A program made the position numbers and the translations under genes. From Aplysia californica (lineage: Eukaryota > Mollusca > Gastropoda > Aplysiida > Aplysiidae), in assembly GCF_000002075.1 (NCBI RefSeq), contig NW_004797362.1, positions 958,780-1,022,779 on the forward strand: 64,000 nucleotides of DNA, written 5' to 3'. How positions within the stretch are numbered: the stretch's first letter is position 1; every line of letters starts with the position of its first letter. The notes under the pieces were generated by a model. That model saw only the letters and a list, made by a program, of their open reading frames with translations, did not search any database and had not been told where the DNA came from. Positions 45,790 to 57,587 of the stretch are shown here, in pieces.

Positions 45790-46370
45790 TTTTAGTAGGC
45801 CTAAACGTTTTACGGCACTTACAACACAATTAAATCATATCAGTGCTCATGATTACAGGTGCTACAAGAGAGTAACTGTAACATGCACAAAAAGGAAGGA
45901 GGGGAGATAAGAACGATATATGTCACAACGTGGTGGAATCAGGCGCTTGTCAATTTTTGGGACTGTGGAGTTATTGGTATTTCATCTTAAAGCTTTTTCA
46001 TTTGTCTTGCTTTCGATGGAAAAAAATACCCATTTATCTTGAATAGAAGTCGAAATCTCCGCAATTGAAGGAGGTGGAGGTCGCCTTGTTTCAGAGTTTA
46101 AATTAGTGAGAAAATGGCAACCAAAGTTTATTTCCATATCTATAGAGCCCCCGGTAACTGAAAACTTACATTGTTGTCTTTAAGCAAGTAAAACCCACAC
46201 AGAAATGTGTTCTTGTATGGACATAAAAGATGAGCCGTAAAAAAAAAAATTCAATATAATAGCCAAACTGGCGGGAAAATGCCAGTTTATTCCATTTCAT
46301 TGTTTTGATGAGCGCCTGATTTCACCATGCTGCCTCACATATTTGATAGGAAAAAAAGGGGCAAAATAAG
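45790..46370 (-). repeat. SINE copy split by a MITE
   Basis: The SINE runs from its tail at 45800 to GATAAGAACGATATATGT at 45930, then resumes after the MITE as CATATTTGATAGGAAAAAA near 46337. It is cut exactly where other copies read GATAGATGTTTGATAGG. Confidence 0.7.
45931..46335 (+). mobile_element. MITE with GTGAAATCAGGCG ends, copy 2
   Basis: CACAACGTGGTGGAATCAGG at the left, CGCCTGATTTCACCATGCTG at the right. It is inserted in the SINE at 45790-46370 and so is younger than that SINE copy. Confidence 0.78.
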
Positions 46371-46379
46371 TTGTCTGGT

Positions 46380-48827
46380 ACTGAAAACACAGTTCACATG
46401 TTTACACCATTTTACCCCACACCCACAGCCACTCCGAGTGTAGATAAGTCCAGGGACAAATCCAGGGGTTAGAGGCCGGCGAGAGAAGGTCAAGGACTTG
46501 GGCATAAAAAAAGAAAACGCTGGACATCAGTTTTCTGATTGTTTGCTACTTAGAGCAAAAAACAGGAATATATTACATTACTGCATTTTAAATTAATAAT
46601 TTAAACATTAGATTACACATACAGCATTATAAGTTCCTATATATAATAGTTTTTACAGAAAAACGTCCGGAAATCAGAAATAAAAGGTGGTAAAATTTCA
46701 TGATCAATCTTCTGTCAAGAAAAGGGAAGGGTAAGACCAAGAGGGATTGAAATACACCCCACAGACAATCCAAGAAGACCAGAAACATTGTGTAGGTTCT
46801 CGTGCATTCTTTCACTTTCATTCGTCCCCTCACCCTGTCATGAAGTTTTCACAGTCCACTGTCTCAAAGGACACACAAAAAAAAGAGCTCATCTGAATCA
46901 TGCACACACCAGTCAAATTGAGATGGGAGCACCATTTGAAAAACAACAACAACCCCCCCCCCCCCCCCTCCAATAAAAACCGACACCCACTAAAAAAACA
47001 GACAATTTCTATCTACCCCAAAAAACAACAACAACAGGTCATACATCCAGAGGGATTTAACTCACAGGGGACATCACTGACTGAGGACAATATCCAAACT
47101 AGATCTAGCAGTTTTACATTCATATTTTTTTCAAAAAGTAAAGGGAAACTCTGGCAAATTAATATAAATATAAAGCATTATCTTGTTTTTACTCTCTCCC
47201 TGTACCGTCAGGTACACAAGACAGAGAGCAGTTGATGCCACGCTTCTGTCCCTGGCCACTTCCTCTAACTTCGGCACATCCTGACCATAGGTGATTGCCT
47301 CAGATCTCGTCTCTGATTCTGATCATACTCTTAATCCACTGGACTGTTGCCTCATCTCTGATCATACTCTCTTAATCCACTGGTCTGTTGCCTCATCTCT
47401 GATCATACTCTCTTCATCCTCCGGTCGACCTCTTCTTGAGGTGCTTCTATCTGTTGCTTGATTGTCAGCTGAACACTTTCACTTTTTATTTACACCGGTA
47501 AGAGCTCCCTGTCTCTAGTGAGAAACTACCTTTTCTCATGAACTTTTTACTACACAGCAGACTAAGATAAGTTAATATTTTCTCTATCAGAGTGATTGAT
47601 GTTAACAAACTAATCATTGCACGCTTAGCCCATAAACATCTACCAATGAGTTGAATGAGGTAAAAACAGAATATTTTTCATGCCTTTGATGCAAATAATG
47701 AATCTGATAGCCTTAACTGATCTCAGAATTTTATGATTCAGATAAAAATCATGTTAAAATACGTGCCCCAAAAGAGAGAAATACATCTGTAATCAGCACT
47801 CGAAAAGATAGCACTAGTCACAAATTTTAGCTTCATTTTCATACACCTTCAACCGTTAAATACAGTTGCAGCATTGTTTTATTTACTGAATGAGAACTCA
47901 ATTGTAACATAAACATAATATAATATATCAAATATCAAAAGAAAATTGCAGATCAACAAATGAGCTATCAATCTTTTTAAATCTCCGACTTTTGCCGAGT
48001 TCCTGGTAATGTCAGGTGGGCCAGACCACGGTAAATGAACACTTAAGCGACAGCTGACAAGTACACTTGTCTCCTACAAGCACCCCAATTTGGACCAGTG
48101 ACGAGAAAACTCGCTTTGTGGAAAGTGGTCAAATAAACTCATCCAACTTTTTGACGTCCCCATCGACACAATTTTTAGATCTGTTTAGGAGGCAGGCTTT
48201 GACCCTGCCAGTCAAGGCCAACCCTCGCCGAGGCCGAGAAGGATAAGGATACAACTATAGCATCCCAGCGGTGAGAGGCTGAGATCACCGTAACCCCCCC
48301 CCTCCATTCAGGAATCAAATTCCCACCTGTGTGCAACGGCAAAGCGCCTGTCTCACTACACCACAGATGCTGGTACATTCTGTATCCAACCCACATTCTT
48401 CCAACAAAAGTGAACACAATTCTTTGATCTTTTGTTAGGCAGAACTGTGTTAGTGTTACAACTAGTTTAGTTACCAACCAGGGTCCTGAGCCACCACCAC
48501 GCTGGCCAACTTTTTCAGAACCCAGTCAATCAGGAACACCCAAGGTCATGTCATTAGATGTCTAAACAAAATTACTCTAGAGTGGGACTGGTTTTAGAGT
48601 GTATGTGATACGGCTCTAGAATTGCCAGATCCGGGACTTACTTTTACCTTTTCACCCCCCTGTTGCTGTAAATAGTTCAGCGTCCAGGGGAGATGGATGC
48701 AGTTTGGCATGGGAAGCCAGCTCTGCAGCTCTTTTTATAGGGATGAGATAGTTCCAAAGGGATAGTCCCGGGAAATTCAAAACAGTTGACAACCCTGATT
48801 CTTCAAGCCACAAGACTGTTGGAGGTG
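46380..48827. other. Intergenic DNA and probable HAUS8 3' UTR
   Basis: From the HAUS8 stop at 48830 downward there is no other gene on either strand. An AATAAA-like hexamer on the minus strand lies near 47880. A tRNA-like SINE sits at about 48180-48390 on the minus strand (GGTGTAGTGAGACAGGCGC, GGGAATTTGATTCCTG). GATCATACTCTCTTAATCC is repeated near 47325-47410. Confidence 0.4.
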
Positions 48828-51800
48828 TTAAGAAATATCCTGCCCCTGTAAGTTCTGTAGGTTGAGAGACACGAGTCGCGTGGTCAGAGCCTGAATAGAG
48901 TCCAAGTCCTTGACACACCGAGTCAGCCCCTCTGCGGTGGCGCCCGTGTTCTTGTCGATGGCCGACAGGCTGGACAGATACTGGCTCAAGGCAAGCGTCT
49001 GCTCCTCTGTCTCCGAGGAAATCTCCGATAGAAGCTGTTCCGAGTCCCGCAGGGCCTGCTCCATCTTGTCGCCATACTCCTCCACCGCGTCTTCCCCGCC
49101 AGCCGGGAAGTACACGTCTCGGGTGGGCAGCTGGTTGCGAGTGGCCCCCAGCGCCTGGCCCAGCTGGGAGAAGTCCGAGTCCAGTTGTGGGATGGCGGTC
49201 ACCAGGGAGCCCAGCTCTCTGCCCACGCCCAGGGTCTGGTCCAGCAGGTTGAGCGTCCTCAGACGGTGCAGCTCTCGCTCCTGCCCACACACCTCCTCCC
49301 TCTTCTCCTCCAACAGCTGCCACAAGCCGCCCAGCTGCTTCATCACCCGCTCTTCCTGCTCTCTGAACAGCTTCTTCACTCGAGAGATGAGAAACTGGCC
49401 CTGAATGTACCGCGAGTACAGCAAATCTAGGTTTTGGGAGGACAGCGGCTTGTTCCTACTACCACGTTCTGAAGGCTCGTTTTCTGAGGTCACAGCCGTT
49501 TTACTTTGTGCCCGACGTCCTGCTGTTTGTCCCGACTTGGGACCGCCGGCTCCACTGCCGTTCGTTTCTTCTTCCAGCATGGACATTCCCGGGCCCCAGG
49601 TGCTGAGGGAGAGAGCAGAGACCGACTGTATCGCAGACGCATCGATGCTTTGGGACAGCGAGGCGAGCTGATCGTGTGTGGGGGTCGACGTCTTGTGGGA
49701 GCCTCCACCAGGACGATCTGTGTCCCGGACTAAAGTTTTGGGACTTTCTGACTCGCCGTACGCTTCCACGACAGCTGACGACACTTGCCTGTTTTCTTTA
49801 CCTGCGGCAGAGATACCCCCGTGCTTTGAGGAATTATTTTTCAAAGGAGCTGAAGAAGCCCCCCTTGTTGACTGTTTGTTCATGACAACCCCTTTCTCTT
49901 GTTTTACGGGTTTCCCAGGAGGTTTACCCAAGATGGACTTTTGTTTTTGCATTTTTTTAACAGAAGGAATGGAATTATCCCCACTGGAGGTTGAGTTTTT
50001 CGAGGAAGAAATCGTCTGATTAGCCTTACTGTACTGAGACGCACTTTGCATGTACCGAGATGGAACCATGCGGACTGGTTTTTTCTTGCGTACAGAACCG
50101 GGAGGATTAACTGGAGCATTCTGCAGTTTCTCCCCAGTCTTCGACTGCTTGGAAGCCGAACTCGACACAGGTTTTACTCTGGGAGAAACATACTCGTAAA
50201 GAGAGCACGTCTCCGAATCAGAGTTGTCCGGCTCGAACTGCGCCGTCGCTGAGGTTTTTGTGACACGAGGCTCTTTGTCGTCCTTGACCGGGACTCTGTC
50301 GGTCGACGTGTCCGAGTCATCGTCAAACTTGGGCTGTGGGTAGTTGGAGATTTTCACCACTTTCCTCCCCGATTCCTGACCCTGGTGATGGACACTGTTG
50401 TGGTTGCTCTGAGAGAGAGGAGTACGAGACAATGGGCTGGACGTGTGCGGTACCGTTCTCCTTGACGACGCAGTCGGGGAGGATGACATGGGAGACAACT
50501 TCTGCCTGAGGGAAGGTGAGCTCCCTTGGCTGTGCAAAGAAATGGCATCCAAATTACTGGTGCCCATTTCCTGGGCTAAAATCTCCTGGATGATGCCTCG
50601 GCTGTGCTGTGAGATGTATGCCTCATTCTCCACGGACCTGGCAAATTTAGTCGGGGTCTCCATTTCTATTCCACTGTTAAACACACTACCGTTCTCACTG
50701 CCTTCCCCAGGGAAGAGATTTCTGTTGATATCCTTCGACACAGAACCCACCCTGGGCACTCTGTCGACAGGCACGGACCAGTGCGGCACGCTGTTGTCGC
50801 TCAGCGACACGGGGCTTTTCTTCACAGACGACGCTGACCCTTTCCTGGAGGATCTCCCGGAACGTTCCAGATGGCGGGGGCTGTGGCAGACCACACGGGC
50901 TGGGGAGTCCTCGTAGGCGACCACCACTTCCACCTCTCGACTGTGTGGGGAGTTGCCCAGGTGGGAGGCATCGAAGACCATGACTGGCTGCGACTGCCGC
51001 AGTGCAGAGGTCACGCTAGCCTCAAAATCGGCATCGGAGAGGTCGAGGCACTGAGAGGGAGGTTCTGGCCGCGGCGAGGAGTGTTCTGTCAGCACCGGCA
51101 CGGACTTGAGGGGACTCAGGGTGGGATCCAAACTTTCTTCTGCAGAAATGAGATTTAAAAAAAGATGCGTTTTATTATTTTTTTGTCTGAGTAAAGAAAA
51201 GCAAAAAGAAAACAGTTGCGATTCATTGCAGACGAAGAGCAAGACACAAGTGAGGGAAAGTCTCTCAAAAACAATGAGGTACACAAAACAACCAGCATGC
51301 AGATCACCTAAATTTCCAATAAATATTTTTTTCTGAAAAAAAGTCACTCCCAGGCACCAGCTGTCAGGCACTTTTTGGCGTACCATCTGAAGAATGTCAG
51401 GTGTTTTCGCACCATAAAAAAAAAAATCAATGACCTTCATATTCACCACACATCGATGAAACTTAGCATGAAAAATAAAACATACTGCACAAAACAAAAA
51501 CAATTTTAACAATATCCTGAATGTTTTTAAAAAATTATTAAATTTCTTTTTGCTAGCTAATGAATGCATGTCAAAATGTCGAAGTTATATAAAATTAGAC
51601 TCGTTTCATGTATTTTGTAAATAAGATCTATGCCTTTTCACTCCATTTCGCATAAAACATGACTTGAATATAACAGAAGAACAATGTATAAAAAACTACA
51701 TCATCAGGAGCCGAAAAAATGTTTTAGAGAGGCAACCAAAATATTACTAATGATATATATATTTAGATCTAGATCTATAAGGAAAAAATCGGGACCTGGG

Positions 51801-54800
51801 CACCATGTCGCTTTACAGAGGATGTCTTTATACTTTATATCGAAGGCTGTTATATGAGAGGCTGCACTGTATTGTTACTTTAAATGTAAAAGATTCCAGA
51901 CTTGAATTACTCACCAGATTGGTTCAACAGATGACCTGATTTGCTACAAAACTTAATTTGCCTTTGAGTGAAAGTCTATAAGTTTGGTCCACTCATACAG
52001 TGGCAGTATTATATTATATAGTATATTATTGGTAGCGTTAATTGCCACCGAGTGAAGCGGTGTCAAGTCTGAAAACAATGCTGGCTCTGTCTTTAGATTA
52101 CTATTCATAATATGTTACGAACACCTGAATAAGTCATAATACATCTAACCCCCTCTCAAAAGTTGATAATAAGTCATAACGAGTAGTTACACATATTCCG
52201 GGGTTCGAAAGCAAATAGTACAGAATTTCCGAATGCTTTGCACTCAAATTCTTCTTTTTACCCGCACAATGGTTATCAAAACTAACAATAGATCTAAATT
52301 TATTTTTAACGAGAGTAATATATTTTGCATGCAAATTCAAGCTCATTTGAAAGATTTTGTACAGTAAAATGGAAATCTTGTTCCCCGGCTATCCTTTCAA
52401 GCTCCTCAAGTCTAAGTGGGTCAATTTGTTCTCTACTAATTTCACTGGACGAACATCAAGAGAGCTACCAACTTGGCGTGTTTTGAATGAGACGTAGGCT
52501 AGCCTCAGCCTGCTCTTCGGTGTAGAACCAACACAGGCGATTCAAGAAAAAGATCTAGATTAAGGCCACAAATGCACACAAACTTAAGCAGAAATTCATA
52601 TCTGGGGAACATAAATACGGGGGGGGGAATGGGAAAGAGCGAGACCCACACACATCCATACACGACACACACTCACAGAGGGACAGAGATGAGAGAGCTA
52701 GGTGTGCGTAAGCGTAAGTTCGAGAACGCAGAACACCAAGCACACATATGAGCCATTGCCAAAACGTGGGGAAAAACACACACATCTCACATTAGTGTGC
52801 ATAAAATGTGATGCATTAGTATTTATTCCTCCAAAACGTATACACACGTCAAATATAGGATGTAGAACCTGCATTAGCAGTTTCAGACCCCTTGTCAGCT
52901 TTACAATCTTGAGTTTGTAAATTTTGTGCCAAAAATGTTCGTTTTTTTGTGATTCCTGGAGTGTCATTTATGATTTTGAGCACACCAATGCAAACTACCA
53001 AGAATGTCCAAAATTTAGTATTTTTGGGTGTGTTTTTTTAAAGTGTGCTTTGATCCTACACAGCGGATAAAATACCGTCCAGACCGCTCACTTAGTTTTC
53101 CTTCCCCAGTTCCTCCCCGACCATCCTCACCACCCTGCCCGCCCCGCCCGACAGCCCAGCGCGTAGTCATAAATCACTTGTCAGAGGGGTTAATTGGGGT
53201 GACCGCAGCGTCACTCCTCCTGTGCCGGGGCAGTAGTAAATATGGCGTTTTAGTGCGAATTGAAAGTCTCCTAACTCTGAAACTATAAATGCTACAAGGC
53301 CGATTGAGATTTCATTGTAACGTGCTATGTTTGACCTGTAGGCCGGTATAACTTGTTTTCTTGTAAGTCCGATTATATCAGTTTTACAAGGGATTTAAGT
53401 AAGTCTGTGATTTTCAAACTGGCATCTTCAATGTTTAGATCTTTTTCAGTTTGGATTTAGATATATCAATCCGGCCCCCAACGATTTAAACAGAAATTCA
53501 TGTATCAACTGTGGGGACAATTTTCATTTACATGTGCAAGTTTCAAATGCACGAAGTCATTCTATGATTTTCTGTGATTTTTTAAAAATACCAACCCACC
53601 ACTCTGAACATTCATCCTTGCTGTTTTTAGTTTTCTTGCCTCTACTACATCTGAATTTCGTTGTCAATTTTAACAATATTTTTGTCATGGAGAGCCACAC
53701 TCAACATGATCATATGGTGGGCATTGTGCTCAAACATCATCGCCTTCTTGAGGAGGCTGCACATGATATAGATGTACAGCTGGTCCATCAATCTATGGAG
53801 AATTGCACGCCTGGAATAGGACAAAATGTGCATATCTACGGCAAAAAATGAAAGAGGGCTGGAAAAAAACGAGGACATTCAATTGTTACAGGGCTGTCAG
53901 ATTTTGTCGGATAATCCACGAGAAGCAGAGAGATTTGAGAGGAAGGGTTCTAGAGTACATGATCAGCTGTCAGAGTTAGAGTTTGGGGAGCTTATTCCAA
54001 GGTCAAGTCCTGCCTGCTCTGAATTTGATAACATCCTCAAACAACACAACCTCACACCACAGGCCTACCACAGCCGTTCATTTATAGGAAGCCACTGCCA
54101 AAAATACATCACAGCCCATGTGTACAGACAGCTAGCATCATGTTTAGCAAAAGGAACAGTTGCATGTACGGGAAATCAAAGCATAATAGACACCGCATTA
54201 ATTGTTCTGAGAGAGAAATTTGTTCACGTAAAAGACACCTTCAAAGATATCCACACAGTAATTGCACATGGAAAGCCAATCACTTTAGAGAGAATACCAC
54301 ATATTCAGTCATGCATCACACGATATATGTCTTTATACAGAAACATATTTGGCAAATAAAAGGTCTTGAGTCGATAGTGCCGTAAAACACGTGCTACTCA
54401 ATCAAAATCGATCAAAAGAAAAGGTCATCCCCAAACAACACATCCTTGAGAAACACTGCGTTCCTTGGATACAAAAATGTGGGTTTGGAATGGCCTTCCA
54501 TTGTGAGCAAGGGGGTGATCTCATTCATGCAACCGTGGCCTAACAGACAAAGAAAAACACGTCAAAACAATCATGCAGTCACAACACGTCCAACCCACCC
54601 TGAGCTACTCTGTCGTGTGCACCACCCATCAAAAGACGAAAGCTTACAGCGGAAAAATGAGATAATTCCTCCAGTCCAGCAATATTGTGTTCTTTTTGTA
54701 TTTTGTGTTTAGGTTGTGTTTTCATAAGTGTATCGGCAAGAAAAGATCTGTTCTGTAGTTACATGTATCGTGGATATCGCTATGAAAAAACAAGGTCGCA

Positions 54801-57587
54801 AAGCAAGAGTATTGCAAAAATCAACTTCAAACCTGAATAATTACGGATCCAGAAACTTCGTGCATATGCCCCTTTGTCAGTACAAATTTCATTATGTTCT
54901 CAGTCCTGTGTGCAAATTTGATTGAATTCGTTGGGGGCAATCATATTTAAATCGATGTTTATAATTGATTACCCATGACACATTTATCAAATTAAGTCCC
55001 CTTTTTGAGAACTTCACAGCTTTTAAGTGTAATGTACCATGTTCTTCCGATTTCTTCATTTTCTTCCTTAATATGTTGAATATTTACGTGGTCTTTATTA
55101 AAATATTCATCTTACATTAGCTTTGGCTCACTGTGCTGGTAAACTTTGCAAAAAATACAAGAGCGCTGCCGGTGTTCGGCTGATTAGGGAAATCCCCGGC
55201 GGCGCAGGTAAATGACCCCGTGACCTGGGGAAGCGCGGGCTTGCTTGCCTCGCGCCAGCCAAAACTAAATGGGCGCTCTATAACCGCTGTGCCTATGTTA
55301 TTTGTCATTGAGAAAGGTTAACTTGTTCAAGAAATCGGTTTATTTGTTTGCAAATAGACGAACAATTCGGATTACTTGTGCGTCTGTCGTGTCGTCACGG
55401 ACTAGGTGTTTAAGAAAACACCATTATTTTTCAGTAGAATCACCGTAGCTGGTTAAATCTCTTTGCCTATCGTCGTTTATTCAATACTTCAAAAGCCGCG
55501 ATGCGCGAAAGGAACATCGGGTTCCTAGATCTACGATTTCGGTCGGCTGTTTAACATTCGCCGTTATTGTCGTCAATTTGCGACGTGCCGGAAGTCCGAA
55601 TTTCGCCCACTTTTGTTTTGAACGGGTCATCAAAAGTGCCCGGATATAATTGTTTTCTTGAGTGACTTCCCCTTACCCGCGTCTCCAGAACAACGGAAGC
55701 AACGGGGGAAACAGAAAAACGAAAGTAGTCATTGCCTTCAGCGTCCGGTGACGCACAAGAATTTTGCGTTGAATGTGACGTACTGGGCTGTTTTGCGTGT
55801 TTTTAGGCTACTCTGTTGAATATTTTAGTGAAATTGCGGTGTTTACACTGGATTCCTGGAACAAGAGTGTGATGTGTGAACAAACTTCGAGAGATGGATC
55901 ATTTCTGTGGTTATAGATTTAGCTTTTGTGCTCAGTGATGACGTTTGGGGTGTCGTCATGCAGCCGTACAAGACATTACATTGTCCTAAGAGCAAACATT
56001 TTTAAAGTAATGTGTGCTCTCTTTACTACTCAAACAAATAAACAAACATGTCCTTGTTTATCTGCCTAACTCAAAAATACACATTTGTTCTTTGTTGGTA
56101 TGATATACCTTTTTCCAATACATTGTGTCATTGTGTCATCATTGTTATGTCTTAGTGCAAATTTGTTCTTTGTAGGCATGATTTTACCTTTTCCCAGTAT
56201 GTTTTGTCATCACTGTTATGTACGAGTACTGTTTGTCATAATTAGCCACATAATTGTGATCGTCCACTGTCTTTGATATGACCTGGTATCTGTTTCAAAG
56301 CAATAGAAACCTCTCCTGTTTTTTTTTTAATTCTTAAAGTGCGCTTTTATCTCTGGAGGCAAGATTTTTGTCTTTTCCTGTACATTGTGTCATCATTGTT
56401 ATGTACAAGTCATGTTTGTCATCACTGTTATGTACAAGTCAGCTCCATTGATTTTGTGCTTTTGCCTCATATTAGTTAAAAAATTGTTTTACACATGTGT
56501 TTTTCTGGTACTGAGGCTTTGATAACTGTATTTGTACAGCCTTTCACTATTGTGATGTGTTGTCAATGATAATGTCCAATGTGTATCCTTTCTTGTACAT
56601 AACAATCATGACATGTTCTGTGCACTGCGTCATTGTTACAAAGCTTGCCATTCATATTACCATTATGAATGGAGTTCATAGTGTACAAAGTCTTTGTTTA
56701 CTAAACAAATGGAATTTAAAGTCTATAATTTGCCTTGCTGCTTATCTGTTTTTGTCATCACTGTTACATACAAGAAATACAGTAGTTGCCAAACCAATAG
56801 ACCCATATCTCCAAAACCGTACATCTCCTTGCTCTGATACTCTAGGAATATGAGCACTAAATATCAATCTGTGACTGACAGAAAAGAGAGTCAAATTGGT
56901 AAGAAAATTTTTTTTGCACCACTGAGTCTCAAGACAGTCTCACGTTTTGGTAATTGCTCATATATAGATCTACTCACCAACGCAAAAGAGCTCCAATTTA
57001 CTCGGTGACCACTGATGCCGGCGTCAATTGTCACCGCGTCACTCGGTGGCAATTGACACTACCTATATTATTAGTAGCCTATACTCGTAGTCGTAGCGCG
57101 GGTGCAATGGGTCTCAAACTCAATGGGTAAAGTGTGTAACCGACTTACCAAACTGTCCAAACTGCTGAATATTTAGCTACAAAACAGCTATGTCCTGGGC
57201 TGTAGACACAGTTTAGTAGCAGCAGCATAGTCTGCTACACTATTGGCTCTAACTTGCTCTTGTAGCCTAACTTTCTGACAAGTAAAGTAGATCTATATCT
57301 AGATCTAGATCTACAGAATGTCAAAAAAACCCAACCAACAACAGCCTATTCATCACACACACAGCAGAGACCGAGTCCCGGGCGTTGTTGTGAGAATCGA
57401 AGGGCTTTCTCGAAGTATGGTTTTACTCACCGATGTTGGTTACCCGGCCCTGTACAAGGTGGGGAGCACTTTTACGTTCAACACCTGCATCCATTGCAAG
57501 TCGTCCTTGAACTAAAGGTTTCCTCGTCTTTTTATGACCAACATTCTCTTTCGGAGCCGGTTGGTACAATACCCTTTTCGACGCCAT
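48828..57587 (-). CDS. HAUS8: HAUS augmin-like complex subunit 8
   Basis: Two exons: 57431-57587 (ATG at 57587, MASKRVLYQPAPKENVG..., phase 1 donor CG|GTGAGT) and 48828-51139 (after TTTCTGCAG, AA GAA AGT completes the codon). The joined protein is 822 residues. The C-terminal 210 residues are a coiled coil that parallels human HAUS8 in order: LYSRYIQGQFLISRVKKLF, a heptad region, then DSDFSQLGQALGATRNQLP beside human FATALDTTRHELPVRSI. A VPSRYMQS motif near residue 413 matches human ESRYLQ. HAUS8 is the microtubule-binding subunit of augmin, which recruits gamma-tubulin for branching in the spindle. Residues 53-410 are a Ser-rich, probably disordered extension; human HAUS8 is only about 410 residues in all. 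Intermediate exons are possible but the phases do not need them. Confidence 0.82.
53534..54712 (+). pseudogene. Remnant transposase-like coding region
   Basis: The longest open piece, 53826-54359, carries a run of 'AYHSRSF.G.HC..Y' and 'IAHGKPI....IP.I' that is typical of the family. A later piece carries KQHILEKHC..W and EQGGDLIHA. The frames do not connect. It lies between the terminal repeats at 52031 and 57063, so it probably encoded that element's transposase. Confidence 0.6.
55320..55960. other. CpG-rich stretch inside the transposon
   Basis: Noticeably richer in CG than its surroundings (for example CGATTTCGGTCGGC, CGTCAATTTGCGACGTGCCG). It may be a transposon promoter or an older insertion. 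No frame of note. Confidence 0.3.

Larger units (their letters stand above)
52031..57063. mobile_element. 5.03-kb decayed DNA transposon with 9-bp target duplication
   Basis: GGTAGCGTTAATTGCCACCG at 52031 and its near inverse ending at 57063 (GGTGGCAATTGACACTACC) are terminal repeats of about 36 bp. TATATTATT flanks both ends (52022-52030, 57064-57072). Inside, on the plus strand, lie remnants of a coding region at about 53530-54710 with TPQAYHSRSFIGSHCQKY, HTVIAHGKPITLERIPHI, VIPKQHILEKHCVPW and EQGGDLIHA. These match a multicopy invertebrate family I remember with HGEQGGEAVHAQFN-type motifs; I cannot name its superfamily. The copy is clearly non-functional. It fills most of HAUS8 intron 1. 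Confidence 0.8.

Noticed and set aside
48652-49323. 223-residue Gly/Ala-rich minus frame
   Set aside because: It is a shifted-frame shadow of the HAUS8 exon.
55117-55308. 63-residue minus frame
   Set aside because: It lies inside the 5-kb transposon and has no recognisable domain.
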